Under the pieces are notes generated by a model. The model did no database searches, had not been told where the DNA came from, and saw nothing but the letters and a program-made list of their open reading frames with translations. A program made the translations under genes and the position numbers. Below, in pieces: positions 1 to 11,380 of a DNA stretch of 64,000 nucleotides (position 1 is its first letter; the number at the start of each line of letters is the position of its first letter). The stretch comes from Rhynchopus euleeides (lineage: Eukaryota; Euglenozoa; Diplonemea; Diplonemida; Diplonemidae), in assembly GCA_963210315.1 (NCBI GenBank), contig OY723298.1:248001-312000 (forward strand), given 5' to 3'.

Positions 1-1370
1 CGGGGGGCGCGCCGTAGCCCCGCTCGGGCGGCGGAGGGGACACGTTCTCCACGGGGAACGGCGGCGGCGCCGCCTGCGGCGGCAGCTCCTCGTCCAGGGG
101 GGTTGGGAACTGCCGCGCATCCGTCTGCACGCGGGCCTCCACAAAGGAGGGTGAGGGCTCGGGCGGGGGCGCCTCCACTGCAGGGGGGGCAGGGGCAGGG
201 GCGGGGGCGGGGGCTGGCGCGGCAGGTTCACGCGGCACCTCCTGGGGCAGCAGTGGTGCGGATTCGGCAATCGGCGTGTCGGATCGTTCCGATGTCGGCA
301 CGGCATGGGGAGGCGGCTCGGCAGGCGACATCGGGGACCTGACAGAAGGCGGCGATGCGGCCTCAAATGCAGAGAGGTGCCCCTGCACCGCAGGGGGGGC
401 GGGGAGGGCAGGCTGCGGGGATGGCTTCTCCTGGCGCGGCGGGGAGGTTGGGACACGTGTGGGCGGGCTGGGGAGGGGCTGGCCCCGTGTGACCCGGTCC
501 TTCTCCAGCGTGCGGAGCTTCGTGAAGGAGCTGACGTAGCCTTTGGGCTTCTTCAGCTGGCGCTGAGCAATGCGTGCGTTGATGCCGTCCAGCGCTGAGG
601 ACTTGCCAAGGGCAGGGACCTCCTCGACTTCCAGGGGATATCCGTGTACCATCGCTGTGGCACGCAGGATCTGCATCGCCAGGCGCCCGTTTGACACTTT
701 GGGGACCTGCAGCTTGAGAGTGGGCTCCCCCTCTGCGATGATGGCGATGAGGTCCACCTTTTTCTCCTTCGCCTCGAACAGCACCTTGGTGATCTTGCTG
801 ATCTGCACCATGCGTCGCACGGCGACGCCGGAGCTGCTCGCCTGCACAATAAGAACCTGCCTCGGACGGATCGCCAGCACGCGGGGGACCGTGCCGACAT
901 ACGCGGAGCTGCACATCTGCAAGGTGTGGTGGGGAGTGTTGTCTCGCTGGGAAAATAGCAGCCCTCGGGGCTCGTACAAAATTGGCTGTCGGGCACCCCC
1001 CTCCCCTCAACACAGGAGGAACCACAAAATGCGTGTCCGATTTACTGCTGGAGTGGTGCAGCCCGAGCTCACCAGAGCTGCCAGATGCACTGTGTCTGGC
1101 TTCCCTGTCGCTTGAACCAAAAGATAACCCTGTCAACACCCACCCACTTCTCGGGATGTTTGGGTTGCACACAGCCAAGGAGGTGTGCTGTCTAAACCCC
1201 AATGATGGGTGACGTGCTCTCCTGTGAGCCGGAGGGGACGGGCATGGAGTTGAAAATGCGGCACACACCTTCATCACATCTGCGATGTACAGCAGGTCAG
1301 GGCAGTTGGAGAAGCTTTTGAACTTATCGGGCAGCGAGCAGGGGCGCATCAGCAACTCCGGGTTCACCAT
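1..1370 (-). CDS. PH-like/TH1-like repeat protein, array gene A (3' end outside window)
   Basis: Exon 1 is 1370-1269 (34 codons, starting MVNPELLMRPC and ending DVMK), with a GTGTGT donor. Exon 2 begins at 916 after a TTGCAG acceptor and stays open to the window edge, so at least 339 residues are visible. Residues 35 to about 140 form a beta-barrel-like unit with the core motif VRRMVQISKITKVLFE, followed by a strand rich in I/L and a helix ending VHGYPLEVEEV. This pattern resembles PH folds and the TH1 domain of myosin I tails, which bind acidic lipids; that assignment is inference. A long proline/alanine-rich linker follows (roughly residues 170-339). An in-frame ATG at 1460 would add 30 residues, but the type-2 genes B and D show upstream sequence that is not kept in frame, so I prefer 1370. 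Closest relative in the window is gene C (7241), whose 5' flank is nearly identical. Confidence 0.7.
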
Positions 1371-2229
1371 CGAGCCTGCCCGCTGCGTGCGTGTGGCAGG
1401 CCCTGGCGACCCTGGCCCTCGGGCAGACGGGGGCAGCCCCACACCACCCGGCTGTGCCATGATGCCTGCCTGACGGCAGGGCCCAGCCCCACCTGCAGGG
1501 TGTGGGTGCGAGGTGACCCAAGCACAGGCAAGAGAGGGCAGAGGGTTGTTGGCACTTAACACGCCATCGAGTCAGAAGGGGGCTGGGTGGGGGTGGGGGT
1601 GGTGGTGTGGTGTGGGGTGGGCGTGTCCGAGTCCATCCGGCTTGCACTGTCGCGTGGCGCGGGAGAGAGTTGAGTGCGTAAGGCGGATCAAGGGCGGACA
1701 AGCAAGCTCACTTGCAATAAAGCCTTGCTCAAGGCGCATAATCAAGAGAGCAGGAAAGATGGGCAAGAAAAGGGTGTGCCACCTCATTTTTTTGGGCACA
1801 CGATTCACACACACTCAGAGCTGAAGGTAATCAAAAAAGACATCCGTGGCAAACACGCAGCTGGTATACCCAAGGGAAAGAACAACGCGAAGCTGCTTGG
1901 CATTGTGGGTTCCACTCTGGCAATGTCACGCGGTTCACAAGAGAGTTGTCACATCGGCTTTTTGAAGAATGGATGAGAGCACCACATCTGTCAGCCGGAC
2001 AGGTTCCACTCCACGGAACCGGATTGAAGTAGCGAGCATCTGTGAACGGGCAGCGATGCCGTCAAAAGGAAATGTTAGAATGTGGGATGCCTTCATACCG
2101 ACACAACTGTGTCACCAAGCAGACCGAGTGATCCTACCAGACACTGTTGTCCCTCTGCAGCACATGGTGTGCATCACAAAAGCCGATAACAGGATCCAGA
2201 AACTGGTCGTGAGTCAGTTACGAAGTAGA
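1371..2229. other. intergenic, 5' flank of gene A and 3' flank of gene B
   Basis: No gene seen. The first 340 bases match the 5' flank of gene C closely, including a GT-rich tract and the block at 1631-1708. At 1807-1875 a stretch containing GACATCCGTGGCAAACACGC has a diverged copy near 13056-13137; it may be an old repeat or gene remnant. Confidence 0.5.
1631..1708 (-). repeat. conserved 5' flank block, copy upstream of gene A
   Basis: This 78-base block lies about 260 bases upstream of the gene A start. It recurs almost unchanged upstream of genes B (3874-3951) and C (7506-7583). It contains GTGCGTAAGG and GGGCGGACAAGCAAGCT. It may hold the promoter or 5' UTR, or simply mark a recent segmental duplication. 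Confidence 0.55.
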
Positions 2230-3676
2230 TCATGCGCGGACCCCATCCAGTGGAACCACCTCCACCTCCATGGCATATCCGTGCACCTTTGCGGTGTCCC
2301 GCAAGATCTGCACCGCCTGGCGCCCGTTAGACACTTTGGAGACCTGCAGCTTGAGAGGGGACTCCCCCTCTGCGGTGATGGTGAGCAGGTCCGCCTCCTC
2401 CTTCGGCTCGAACAGCACCTTGGTTATCTTGCTGATCTGCACCATGCGTCGCACGTCAGCGTCATCCAGCACAAGCACCTGACTTGGACGGATCGCCAGC
2501 CCGCGGGGGGCCATGCTGGCGCCTCTGCTGTTGATCTGCAACAAGGGGGGAGGTGTGGCGGGGGTGCGTCACGTGGGGTATTATGGGTGTGCCAGAAAAG
2601 ATAGAATGTCTGGAACACACACGTCAAAACCATAGGCGCAGGAGGTCTCTGAGACGGCCCGTGGATCGAGTTGGGGCTTTGGATGACCTTGGTGGACTCG
2701 CTGAGGGATGAAACCAACAACGGGCAGCGAGGGGCACACACCTTCATCACATCTGCGATGTACAGCAGGTCACTGAAGTTGGAGAAGCTTTTGAATTTCT
2801 CGGGAATCTGGCAGGGGCGCTGCGTGCGTGTGGACGGCCCCACCTCCCCCTGATGCAGCGGCACGACAGAAGACGGGGACGCGGCCCCAGATGCCGAGGG
2901 GCGACCCTGCGCCACAGGCAGGGCAGTCTGCGGGGGTGCCTCTTCTTTGCGTGGCGGGGGGGAGGCGACCCGTGTCGGCGGGCTGGGCTGGGGGGCACGC
3001 CGGAGCACACGCTGCTTCACCATCGTGCCGAGCTTCTCAAATGTCCTGAAGAAGCCTTTGGGCTTCTCTGCGCTCGTGCTGCCCCCGTCCAGCGCTGAGG
3101 ACTTGCCAGGGGCTGGGAGCTCCTCCACCTCCATGGCATACCCGTGCACCTTTGCGGTGTCGCCCAGGATCTGCACCGCCTGGCGCCCGTTTGACACTTT
3201 GGAGACCTGCAGCTTGAGAGGGTGCTCGCCCTCTGCGGTGATGGTGAGCAAGTCCGCCTCCTCCTTCGGCTCGAACAGCACCTTGGTTATCTTGCTGATC
3301 AGCACCATGCGTCGCACGTCAGGGTCAGGCACGCCTGCATCCAGCATAAGCACCTGATTCCGGCGTATCGCCAGCACGCGGGGGACCGTGGCGCCTCTGC
3401 TGCCCATCTGCAGAAAGGGGTGTGGTGTGGGGAGTGGAGAATGTCACTCGCCACATAACATGTGAGAAAACCAGCATATGGCTCGACCTGGAAGGGAGCA
3501 CGAGTGGGCAACACTCTGACGACAGTGCGGAATGAGGGGGGAGAAAGCCAGCCCAGTAGTCAGGGAGGGGTACACACCTTCATCACATCTGAGATGTACA
3601 GCAGGTCAGTGCAGTCGGAGAAGCTTTCAAACTTCTCGGGGATCTGGCAGGGGCGTAGCGCCTCATGGTTCACCAT
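2230..3676 (-). CDS. PH-like/TH1-like repeat protein, array gene B (three exons, two domains)
   Basis: Exons are 3676-3578 (33 codons, MVNHEALRPC...DVMK), 3407-2742 (222 codons) and 2535-2230 (101 codons plus stop), joined in phase 0 to give 356 residues. Donors are GTGTGT and acceptors end CTGCAG or TTGCAG. Residues about 34-140 and 256-350 are two PH-like units, each with a VLAIR-type strand, VRRMV(L/Q)ISKITKVLFEPKEEADLL, a LKLQV strand and the helix GRQAVQILxDTAKVHGY. They are separated by a Ser/Pro-rich linker ending HQGEVGPSTRTQRPC and the boundary element IPEKFKSFSNFSDLLYIADVMK. No signal peptide or membrane segment is visible, so it is probably cytoplasmic. A lipid- or cytoskeleton-binding role is inferred from the fold only. 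The short final exon ends soon after the second domain without a linker. Confidence 0.78.
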
Positions 3677-4863
3677 CGAGCCTGACCGCTGTGTGCGTGT
3701 GGACTGCACTGACGATCCCAACGACCCAGCCCCACCTGCAGGGTGTGGGTGAGGCAGGCGACACGAAATGGCAACACGCAAGCGGGTCGGGCAAGACGCC
3801 ATCGAGTCATAAGGGGTCTGGGTGGGCGTGGGGTGGGGTGGGGTGGGGTGGTGGGGTGGGCGAGCGTGTCCGAGTCCATCCGGCTTGCACTGTGGCGTGG
3901 CGAGGGAGAGAGTTGAGTGCGTAAGGTGGATCAAGGGCGGACAAGCAAGCTCACTTCCGCAAGATTTGAAAGGTCAAAAAGCTGGGCAAGGCCAAGGTTG
4001 TCGGCCATTTCGTTAAACTGTTGCAGTGAGAGGCATTCCGCCTTGCAACGCCTCCCTGTGCGCCTTGTTGCCCTGTCCCTCAGGGCAGGGAATCGCATCA
4101 GGCCAGAGCCCCTCCTCAAAAGACAATAACGAGGCAAAGCGAAGACACTACACTGCAGTGCGTTATGCCTTGTGGCGCACGGTCGCTGGTAAGCGACCCT
4201 GGGCCACAGGCCACACGAGGGGGAAGCCCCAGCCGCTCACGCATTTCATCCGGTCTGCCAGTCGCAGGCCCTCGCTTGAGGGCATAGTCACTCACGACGT
4301 GGTTTGATGCCGTGCACAAATAGGGCATGTTGGGCGCGAACGGACCGGTGGGAGCGCACTGCTGTGAGTCCCCAGGTGCGGCATCCCCTGAAACCAGCAC
4401 GCCGAGTGCATGGAGAGCAGTGCCCAAAACCCAACGGGAAGCCGCCTTTGTTAAGCCGGCACCAAAGGGGTGCCTGTGCAAGGCCGTTCTCCTTCAACCC
4501 CCCGAGACGCAGTCCGGCAGCAAGGACACACCCGGTGAGGGCGTACGGATGCCGTGGGTTCTGCATGGGGAGGCGTGCAGCTTCCTTCTGACGAAGCCCA
4601 CGCACTTGATGCCCTGAAGTGATGTGCTAGTGGAGCTCACATCCGTGAAGCACGGAGGGCACTGCGGATTTGCGCGTTACATACGGGTGAGAAGGCAGGT
4701 CGCAGCAGGGGATGATATGCGCCATACTGGACACCAGAACAGGTCATGGCATCAGTGCACTGCGTTCTCAGGAGTATCGCTTCCCGAAGACTCGTGACCT
4801 CCATCTTGCGAGCCTTCCGGCGTGTTTCAGATGTGAGCATGGTTCCTTTGCAGCACACGCAGA
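3677..4863. other. intergenic between genes C and B
   Basis: The first 300 bases are the 5' flank of gene B, matching that of gene D (an 8-base tandem duplication distinguishes them) and including the shared block. From about 3960 to 4863 I see no gene, repeat or RNA that I can support. Confidence 0.5.
3874..3951 (-). repeat. conserved 5' flank block, copy upstream of gene B
   Basis: Near-identical to 1631-1708 and 7506-7583, differing by a few substitutions. It is about 200 bases upstream of the gene B start and is preceded by a GGGGT-repeat tract. Confidence 0.55.
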
Positions 4864-7241
4864 CTATGGTGTGGTCACGGCAATCCTTGGGTGCGAGGAA
4901 CAGTTCACGCGTACTTTAGACAGAGGCGATGTTTGTGTTACCTTCGTCCAGCTAACCTTGCCATGGGCTGCAACCTCCGCCACATGCATGGCAATATCGA
5001 ACGCAGTGGCGAGGTATTCCAGTTTGTCTTTCACCCCGAACACATTTGCCGCTTTGGGGACCTGCAGCCTGAGGGCGGGCTCGTCCTCTGCCATGATGGT
5101 GAGCAGGTCCACCTTGTTCTCCGACTCGAACAGCATTTTGTTGATGCTGCTCATCGGCACCACGTGCCGCTCGGCGACAGGAGACTCGCTGTTCAGCAGA
5201 AACACCTGCTTCAGGCAGATAGCCAGCACGTGGGGGAAGCATCGGACGTGGGGGACCGTGCCGGCGACCTTGACGCATTTGACCTGCAGAAAGGGGAGGT
5301 GGCGACAAGCTTTGCCCTCCTGGTGGTGCAGGTCTCAGTGAGAGTGGGACAACACAGCGGTGACGAAAAGGACCGCACAAACTGGCTATCTCTGCCCTTC
5401 TTTCTTGTCGTGAAACGCTGCACGGACCTTGCACAGGGCGCACTGACTGTCAGCCAAACGAACACAAGGGAAGGGAAAATGAGTCGTGGTGGGTTTGCAA
5501 ATGCACTGCGTGGGGTGCAAATTTCGGGGCAGCGAGAGGGATACACACCTTCATCACATCTGCGATGAACAACAGGTCAGGGCAGTTGGGGAAGTTTTCG
5601 AACTTCCCGGGGATCTCGGGTTCGGCGTCCAGCTTCTTCGCAGCAGCCAGCTGAGCGCGGGTCGGCCGCTCTTCCACCCCCCAGTGATGCAGAAACACAG
5701 TCTCCATAACCAGTGGATTATCATCCCCGTCCACTGGTGAGGGCTTGTCTTTCACCACCACATCCAGACCATACCCATGCGCCATCGCGGTGTCCTCCAG
5801 GATCTGCGCCACCTGGCGCCCTTTCTCCATGCTGGGGAAGTGCAACCTGATGGGCTCCACATCTTTTCGCTCCGCCTCCTTTGGCGCCACCCCTAATAGT
5901 ACATCCTGTATTGACACCGCCTCTTTTGCGATGATGGTCATCAGGTGCAGGTGCTCCTCCTCCACCTCCTCATCTCTATAAGCCTTCATCCTCGGCTGGA
6001 AAAGCACCTTGCTGATATCCTTGATCAGCACCGTGTGCGACTTGGGGACCCCAGACCTGAGATCCAGCACAACCAACAGCTTCGGGCGGATCGCCAGCAC
6101 ACGGAGGTCCAGGGAGTTGGGTCGATATACGTTGAAAAAGTCGTATGTGACCTGCAGGACGAAGGGAGGTGGTGGCAGGAGGGGCAGTGAAATAGAAGCA
6201 GAAGGAAGCACAAGAATGATCTGGTGGCAGGCGGCGGGGGGGTGCGCGACGTGGGGTAGCATGGTGCCCAGGAAAGGTAGGCTGTTGTGATGGGCACAGC
6301 GGGACAACAATGAATCACACACACACTCGCACACAAGTTGCTCGCACACCTTCTTCACATGTGAGATGTGCAGCAGGTCAGGGCAGTGGGTGAGTTTTTT
6401 GAACTTCTCTGGGATCAGGCAGGGGTGCAGCCTCTTTGCAGCATCCAGCTGCTTCTCGCGCGGCCCTACCTCCCCGTGATGCTGCAACACAGACTCCATC
6501 ACCAGCGGGTTGGGTTCCCTGTCGTCAGGCTTCTCGCTGCCCCCGAACACTGCCGAGGACTCGTCGTCAGTCTTGTCTGGGTCCTTCACCACCTCCAGGC
6601 CATACCCGTGCACTACCGAGGTGGCATGCAGGAGCTGCGTCGCCTGGCATCCATCCACGCCGTTGGGGAAATGCAGCTTGAGCTCGGGCTCGCCCTCTGC
6701 GGTGATGGTCATCAGATGCAGCTCCACCTCCGCCTTCTTGCCCCCGGTCTTCTTTTTCTTCTTCGACTCGAACAGCACCTTGGTGATCTTGCTGATCGGC
6801 ACCATGTGCGACCGGGAGACCCCAGACCCGGCATCCAGCACAATCAACAGCTTCGGCCGGATCGCCAGCACGCGGGGGACGAGGGTGTTCGGTTTGAACA
6901 GGTTGTGCCTGGTGTTTTTGATCTGCAGAAAGGGGAGGTGCGTGACGTGGGGTATCATGGTGTGCCCAGGAAAGGTAGGGTGTTGTGATGGGCACAGCAG
7001 GGGTGCTCCCAGCAACAACGGATGGCGTGTGGTGCGCCTGAGAAGCAATGTCTCTGCACAAACGTTCTGCCACCCTAGTGCCAGCACTGCTACGAGAGGG
7101 GGGGGAAACACAACCCAGCGGGCAGCGGGAGGCACACACCTTCATCACATCTGCGATGTACAGCAGGTCAGGGCAGTTGGAGAAGCTTTTGAATATCTTG
7201 GGGATCTGGCAGGGGCGCATCAGCCCCTCCGGGTTCACCAT
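4864..7241 (-). CDS. PH-like/TH1-like repeat protein, array gene C (four exons, three domains)
   Basis: Exons 7241-7140, 6922-6350, 6151-5549 and 5283-4864 join in phase 0 to 565 residues (34+191+201+139). Each of exons 2 to 4 starts with one PH-like unit; exons 2 and 3 finish with a charged linker and a boundary element (LIPEKFKKLTHCPDLLHISHVKK, then EIPGKFENFPNCPDLLFIADVMK). Domain 1 carries a KKKKKTGGKK insertion between strands; domain 2 carries a longer acidic insertion (EEVEEEHLHLM) and a VAPKEAERK segment; domain 3 is the most diverged (RHVVPMSSINKMLFESENKVDLL). Intron donors are GTGTGT or GTGTGC and acceptors CTGCAG. Each exon is thus a transferable domain module with symmetrical phases. 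Exon 3 here and exon 2 of gene D are clearly homologous, introns included, which supports unequal exchange in the array. Confidence 0.78.
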
Positions 7242-8031
7242 CGAGCCTGACAGCTGCGTGGGTGTGTCAGGACCTGGCGACCCTGGCCCTCGGGCAGACG
7301 GGGGCAGCCCCACACCACCCGGCTGTGCCATGATGCCTGCCTGACGGCAGGGCCCAGCCCCACCTGCAGGGTGTGGGTGCGAGGTGACCCAAGCACAGGC
7401 AAGAGAGGGCAGAGGGTTGTTGGCACTAAACACGCCATCGAGTCAGAAGGGGGCTGGGTGGGCGCGGGGGGGGGGGGGGGGGTGGGGTGGGCGTGCCATT
7501 TTCGATTCCATCCGGCTTGCACTGTGGCGTGGCGAGGGAGAGAGTTGAGTGCGTAAGGTGGATCAAGGGCGGACAAGCAAGCTAATATACAAGAATCCTC
7601 GTCCAAAAGCAAAAGGCAATCTCAATCAAGAGAGCTGGAAAGCGGGGCAAAGGAAAAAGTGTGTCGATGCCCCATTGGGGCTTTCCCTAAAGCTGAGGAG
7701 TCCGGGGGCTGTCGATAATCGAAACCGGATACAACAATAACGCGCTGTCACAATACTGCCTTCACTGTGGCGTGGGGGATACTATGTCCGAAGCTCACGA
7801 GCTCAAACAGTGTAAACACCAGTGGTGACATAAGCGTGCGGTCACTTTTGGGACTCAGAAGCCCAGTCAGGTGCCCATGTGTAGCGCTGTATCCGATTTC
7901 GGTCATCTGCCCCCAGACCCGATTCAGGGAGAGCACCGAGGGACACACATATTCAGCAAGTCTGGGATATACGGCACTTCAGGGAGCTGAAGCTTTTGAA
8001 CTTCTCGGGGATCTGGCAGGGGCGTAGCGCC
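7242..8031. other. intergenic between genes D and C, with decayed array sequence
   Basis: The part next to gene C repeats the gene A 5' flank, including a G-tract at about 7467-7482. At 7950-8031 lies the decayed boundary exon described separately. The middle (7590-7950) shows no gene that I can support. Confidence 0.5.
7506..7583 (-). repeat. conserved 5' flank block, copy upstream of gene C
   Basis: Third copy of the block found at 1631-1708 and 3874-3951. Gene D lacks a full copy; its flank diverges at about 10300. Confidence 0.55.
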
Positions 8032-8300
8032 TCATGGTTCACCATCGAGCCCGACCGCTGTGGGCGTGTGGACGGGCCCACCTCCCCCTGATGCAGCGGC
8101 ACGACAGGAGGCGGGGTGAGACGCGGTGTGTCGGATTGCTCCGGTGCTGGCACAGCATGGGGAGGTGGCCCAGGCGCCAGAGGGGACGTGACAGAAGCGG
8201 GGATGCGGCCTCCCAACCCAGTGAGGTTGCTTCGAATACCAGAGGGGGCAGGGAGGGAGGACTGCGTGTGGATCCGATTTGTGTGGTGGGGAGGGTGTGG
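7953..8300 (-). pseudogene. decayed linker and boundary exon at the 3' end of gene D
   Basis: In a frame other than that of gene D exon 3, this stretch reads a normal array linker (PPPHAVPAPEQSDTP, HQGEVGPSTRPQRSGS) and then MVNHEALRPCQIPEKFKSF. The usual DLLYIADVMK and GTGTGT donor are replaced by unrelated codons and a stop. The sequence therefore once continued into another domain unit. A frameshift in the linker and loss of the splice site now end the gene at 8032. Confidence 0.6.
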
Positions 8301-10109
8301 ACTGTTCATGCGATTTCGGCAGAGGCTCGCCGATTATCGCACGGAAGAGCTTCCCGGATGCCCAGCTTTCGTGGTTCTTCCTCTTCAACCGAAGCCTCTC
8401 GATGCGCGCCTTGACCCCGTACAGCGCTGAGGACTGAGTGGTGTCAGGGGTTGGTACCTTGATCATCTCCAGGTTATAGTCGAACGCATCCGCGATGTCT
8501 TCCAATACAAATTTCGCTGTACACACATTCGCCTCTTTGGGGACGTGCAGCGTGAGCGTGGGCTCGTCCTCTGCGATGATGGCGAGCAGGTCCGTTTTCT
8601 CCACATTCGGCGCCCTCACCTCGACGAGCACCTTGGTGATGTTCCTGATTGGCATATTCTGCCACTTGCCAGACTCGGTATTTAGCAGAAACACCTCCTT
8701 CAGGCAGATCATCAGAACGCGGGGGACTAATGTGACACGGGGGACTGTACCGGCAGCCTTGACGTATTTGACCTGCAGGACAAAGGGGGGAGGGTAGTGA
8801 AATAGAAGTAGAAGGAAGCACAGGAATGATCTCCCTTCACTGACGATGGAAGGGAGAGGGATTGATTGTCGAGCGTGAATGGAAGAGCAAGTCTCCCAGC
8901 ACCTTGCAATTTAGTACTTTTTGTAGTCACCACTGAAACGGTCCGTGAGTCCACAACCCACGCCGAGGGGATCGGCATTGAGTTGAAGCGACCCGCTGGG
9001 TCGCAAAGTGGCAGCAAATGTGACACACACCTTCATCACTTTTGTGATATACAGCAGGTCAGTGCAGTTGCAGAAGGTTTTGAACTTCTTAGGGATGACG
9101 CAGGGGTACAGCTTCTTCGCAGCGACCAGCTCATCGCGGGTCGGCCGCCGCGCCTCCTCCCCCCAGTGGTGCAGAAACACAGTCTCCATAACCAGTGGAT
9201 TGGATGTTCTTTTGTCCGTGTCCAGCTCCGAGGGCTTGCCTGTGTCGTCGGACCTGCCGGGTGCGACATCCATCACATGGAGGCCATACCCATGCGCCAT
9301 CGCGGTGTCCTCCAGGATCTGCGCCGCCTGGCGCCCTTCCTCCATGCTGGGGAAGTGCAACCTGATGGGCTCCACCTCTTTTCGCTCCGCCTCCTTTGGC
9401 GCCACCCCTAATAGCACATCCTGTATTGACACCGCCTCTTTTGCGAAGATGGTCATCAGGTGCAGGTACTCCTCATCCTCCACCTCCACCATCTCCTCCT
9501 CCCCCCCCTTCCCCTGCGTCCTAACCGACTGGAAAAATACCCTGGTGATATCCTTGATCAGCACCGTGTGCGACTTGGGGACCCCAGACCTGAGATCCAG
9601 CACAACCAACAGCTTCGGGCGGATCGCCAGCACGCGGGGGTCCAGGATGTTCGGCTGGGCACTGTGGTACACGTCGTATGTGACCTGCAGGACGAAGGGA
9701 GGTGGTGGCAGGAGGGGCAGTGAAATAGAAGCAGAAGGAAGCACAAGAATGATCTGGTGGCAGGAGGCGGGGGGGTGCGCGACGTGGGGTAGCACGGTGC
9801 CCAGGACGACAATGGATGGCGTGTTGTCCGCCTGAGAAGCAATGTCGCTGCACAAACGTCTGTCGGGTGTAGCCGTGTTGATGCATGGCAACCACCGCGG
9901 AAAGAACCGGCCACACATCTCCCGACCCCTTGCATCATAGCCTGAGCACACAGAGTGGGCAACACTCAGGGGGGAGAAAGCCAGCCCAGTAGTCAGGGAG
10001 GGGTACACACCTTCATCACATCTGAGATGTACAGCAGGTCAGTGCAGTCGGAGAAGCTTTCAAACTTCTCGGGGATCTGGCAGGGGCGTAGCGCCTCATG
10101 GTTCACCAT
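8032..10109 (-). CDS. PH-like/TH1-like repeat protein, array gene D (three exons, frameshifted tail)
   Basis: Exons 10109-10011 (33 codons, MVNHEALRPC type as in gene B), 9684-9031 (218 codons) and 8772-8032 (246 codons plus stop) give about 497 residues. Exon 2 holds one PH-like unit with an acidic insertion (GKGGEEEMVEVEDEEYLHLM) plus linker and boundary element VIPKKFKTFCNCTDLLYITKVMK. Exon 3 holds a diverged unit (NMPIRNITKVLVEV, DLLAIIAEDEPTLTLHV) like the last domain of gene C. After about residue 400 the reading frame departs from the normal linker: the array-type linker continues in another frame (see 7953-8300), so the last roughly 80 residues look like a frameshifted tail. Splice signals are GTGTGT and CTGCAG. 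The product may still be made but is probably truncated relative to its ancestor. Confidence 0.7.
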
Positions 10110-11380
10110 CGAGCCTGACCGCTGTGTGCGTGTGGACTGCACTGACGATCCCAGCGACCCAACGACCCAGCCCCACCTGCAGGGTGTGGGTGAGGCAGGC
10201 GACACGAAATGGCAACACGCAAGCGGGTCGGGCAATACGCCGTCGAGTCATAAGGGGTCTGGGTGGGCGGGGTGGGGTGGGCGTGACATTTTCGAACCTT
10301 GCACTGTCGCGTGGCGCGGTGGGAGAGGAGAAGGACGCCACTGGAGGGGGGCCAAATCGTACTCCCGGGTGGTAGTAATGGGCAGGACCGCTTGCGTCAT
10401 GGAATGCAAGAAATGGGTCAGCTGGTGATGCTCTGAGCGGCATTTCCAGCCCAAACCCCTGTTTGTTGACATGTTTGGAATCCGTGCGGATTGTGATGGG
10501 GTCATTTTATTTGGCTATGATACCGAGTTTCACCCTTCTTCACGGCTTGGCTCTCAGGCCAGATTCCCTCAGAGCCCCAGCCGAACTGTGGTAGTCCTGA
10601 CGCATTGTGGGTAGTACGATTAGACCCCCACGGAGATATGGACAAACAGCTAACTTACAAAAAGCCTTGTCCTCAACAAAAGACAATCTCAATCAAGCAA
10701 GAGCAGGAAAGCCGGGCAAGGATAATGAGGGGAGGGGAGCAGGAGGGGTGGAGTTGATCTAAGCCTGCAATATATACGCACCCCCCCAACCCTGTTAACC
10801 GTGGCAGCCAAATGGGAGAATCGCGTCTCTGTCGAAACCGTTGTCAAGCAGGTCCTGAGCAGGGTCACTTCTCTGCACGAATATCAGAGAATAATCCCCA
10901 ATTGACCCTCGCTCAGAAAGAGGTGCGGAACAGGGAACCGCCCTCGCAAGGCAGGAGGCAACGCGACGCACTGTTGCCACAGAGAGGTGCCATCCAAGGT
11001 GCCACCGAAATCATTGAATCGGCAGCACTGTAAGACTTCGCACGCACATTGTATTTGCAGTCGTGTAAAACACCCACAATCGCCTGTGGTGCAACGCACT
11101 CATATGTGTGGGTAGGGTAGGGGTTGCTAGCTGGATGCCCACCTGCCCAAGCGCTACTGGCTTCCAAACCCATCAGCGCACACAGTGGAGGTGGCAGCAA
11201 GGCTTCAGGGATTGTGTTGTGCAGGGAGGGGGGCGGGGTGGGGTGCTTCCGCACGACGCGATGGCCAGTGGTCAGGGTGACACTGTCAGGTGACATCTTA
11301 CCCCGACAACCCATTTTTGATGCCAGGGTGTTGTCACCCTGACATGTCAGGCCCCTGGCCACCGCGTCGTGCGGCAAAAC
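10110..11380. other. intergenic upstream of gene D
   Basis: The first 200 bases are the gene D 5' flank, like that of gene B. At 10482-10515 is a copy of the dispersed GTGATGGGGTCATTTT block. At 11249-11374 is a palindromic element, listed separately. No gene is supported. Confidence 0.45.
11249..11374. repeat. short palindromic element next to the hAT-1 insertion
   Basis: The 126-base stretch folds on itself: the left end CCGCACGACGCGATGGCCAG pairs with the right end CTGGCCACCGCGTCGTGCGG, with a second inner pairing around CAGGGTGACA and TGTCACCCTG. It looks like a miniature inverted-repeat element. Its right end overlaps the left target duplication of hAT-1, so hAT-1 landed on its edge. 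Confidence 0.6.

Noticed and set aside
363..1562. Single minus-strand frame of 399 codons across gene A
   Set aside because: It reads through the intron in a frame that does not match the paralogues; the two-exon model with a GTGTGT donor and TTGCAG acceptor keeps the conserved domain.
3677..3802. Upstream ATG for gene B at 3802
   Set aside because: Gene D differs here by an 8-base insertion that shifts the frame, so the stretch is unlikely to be coding in both.
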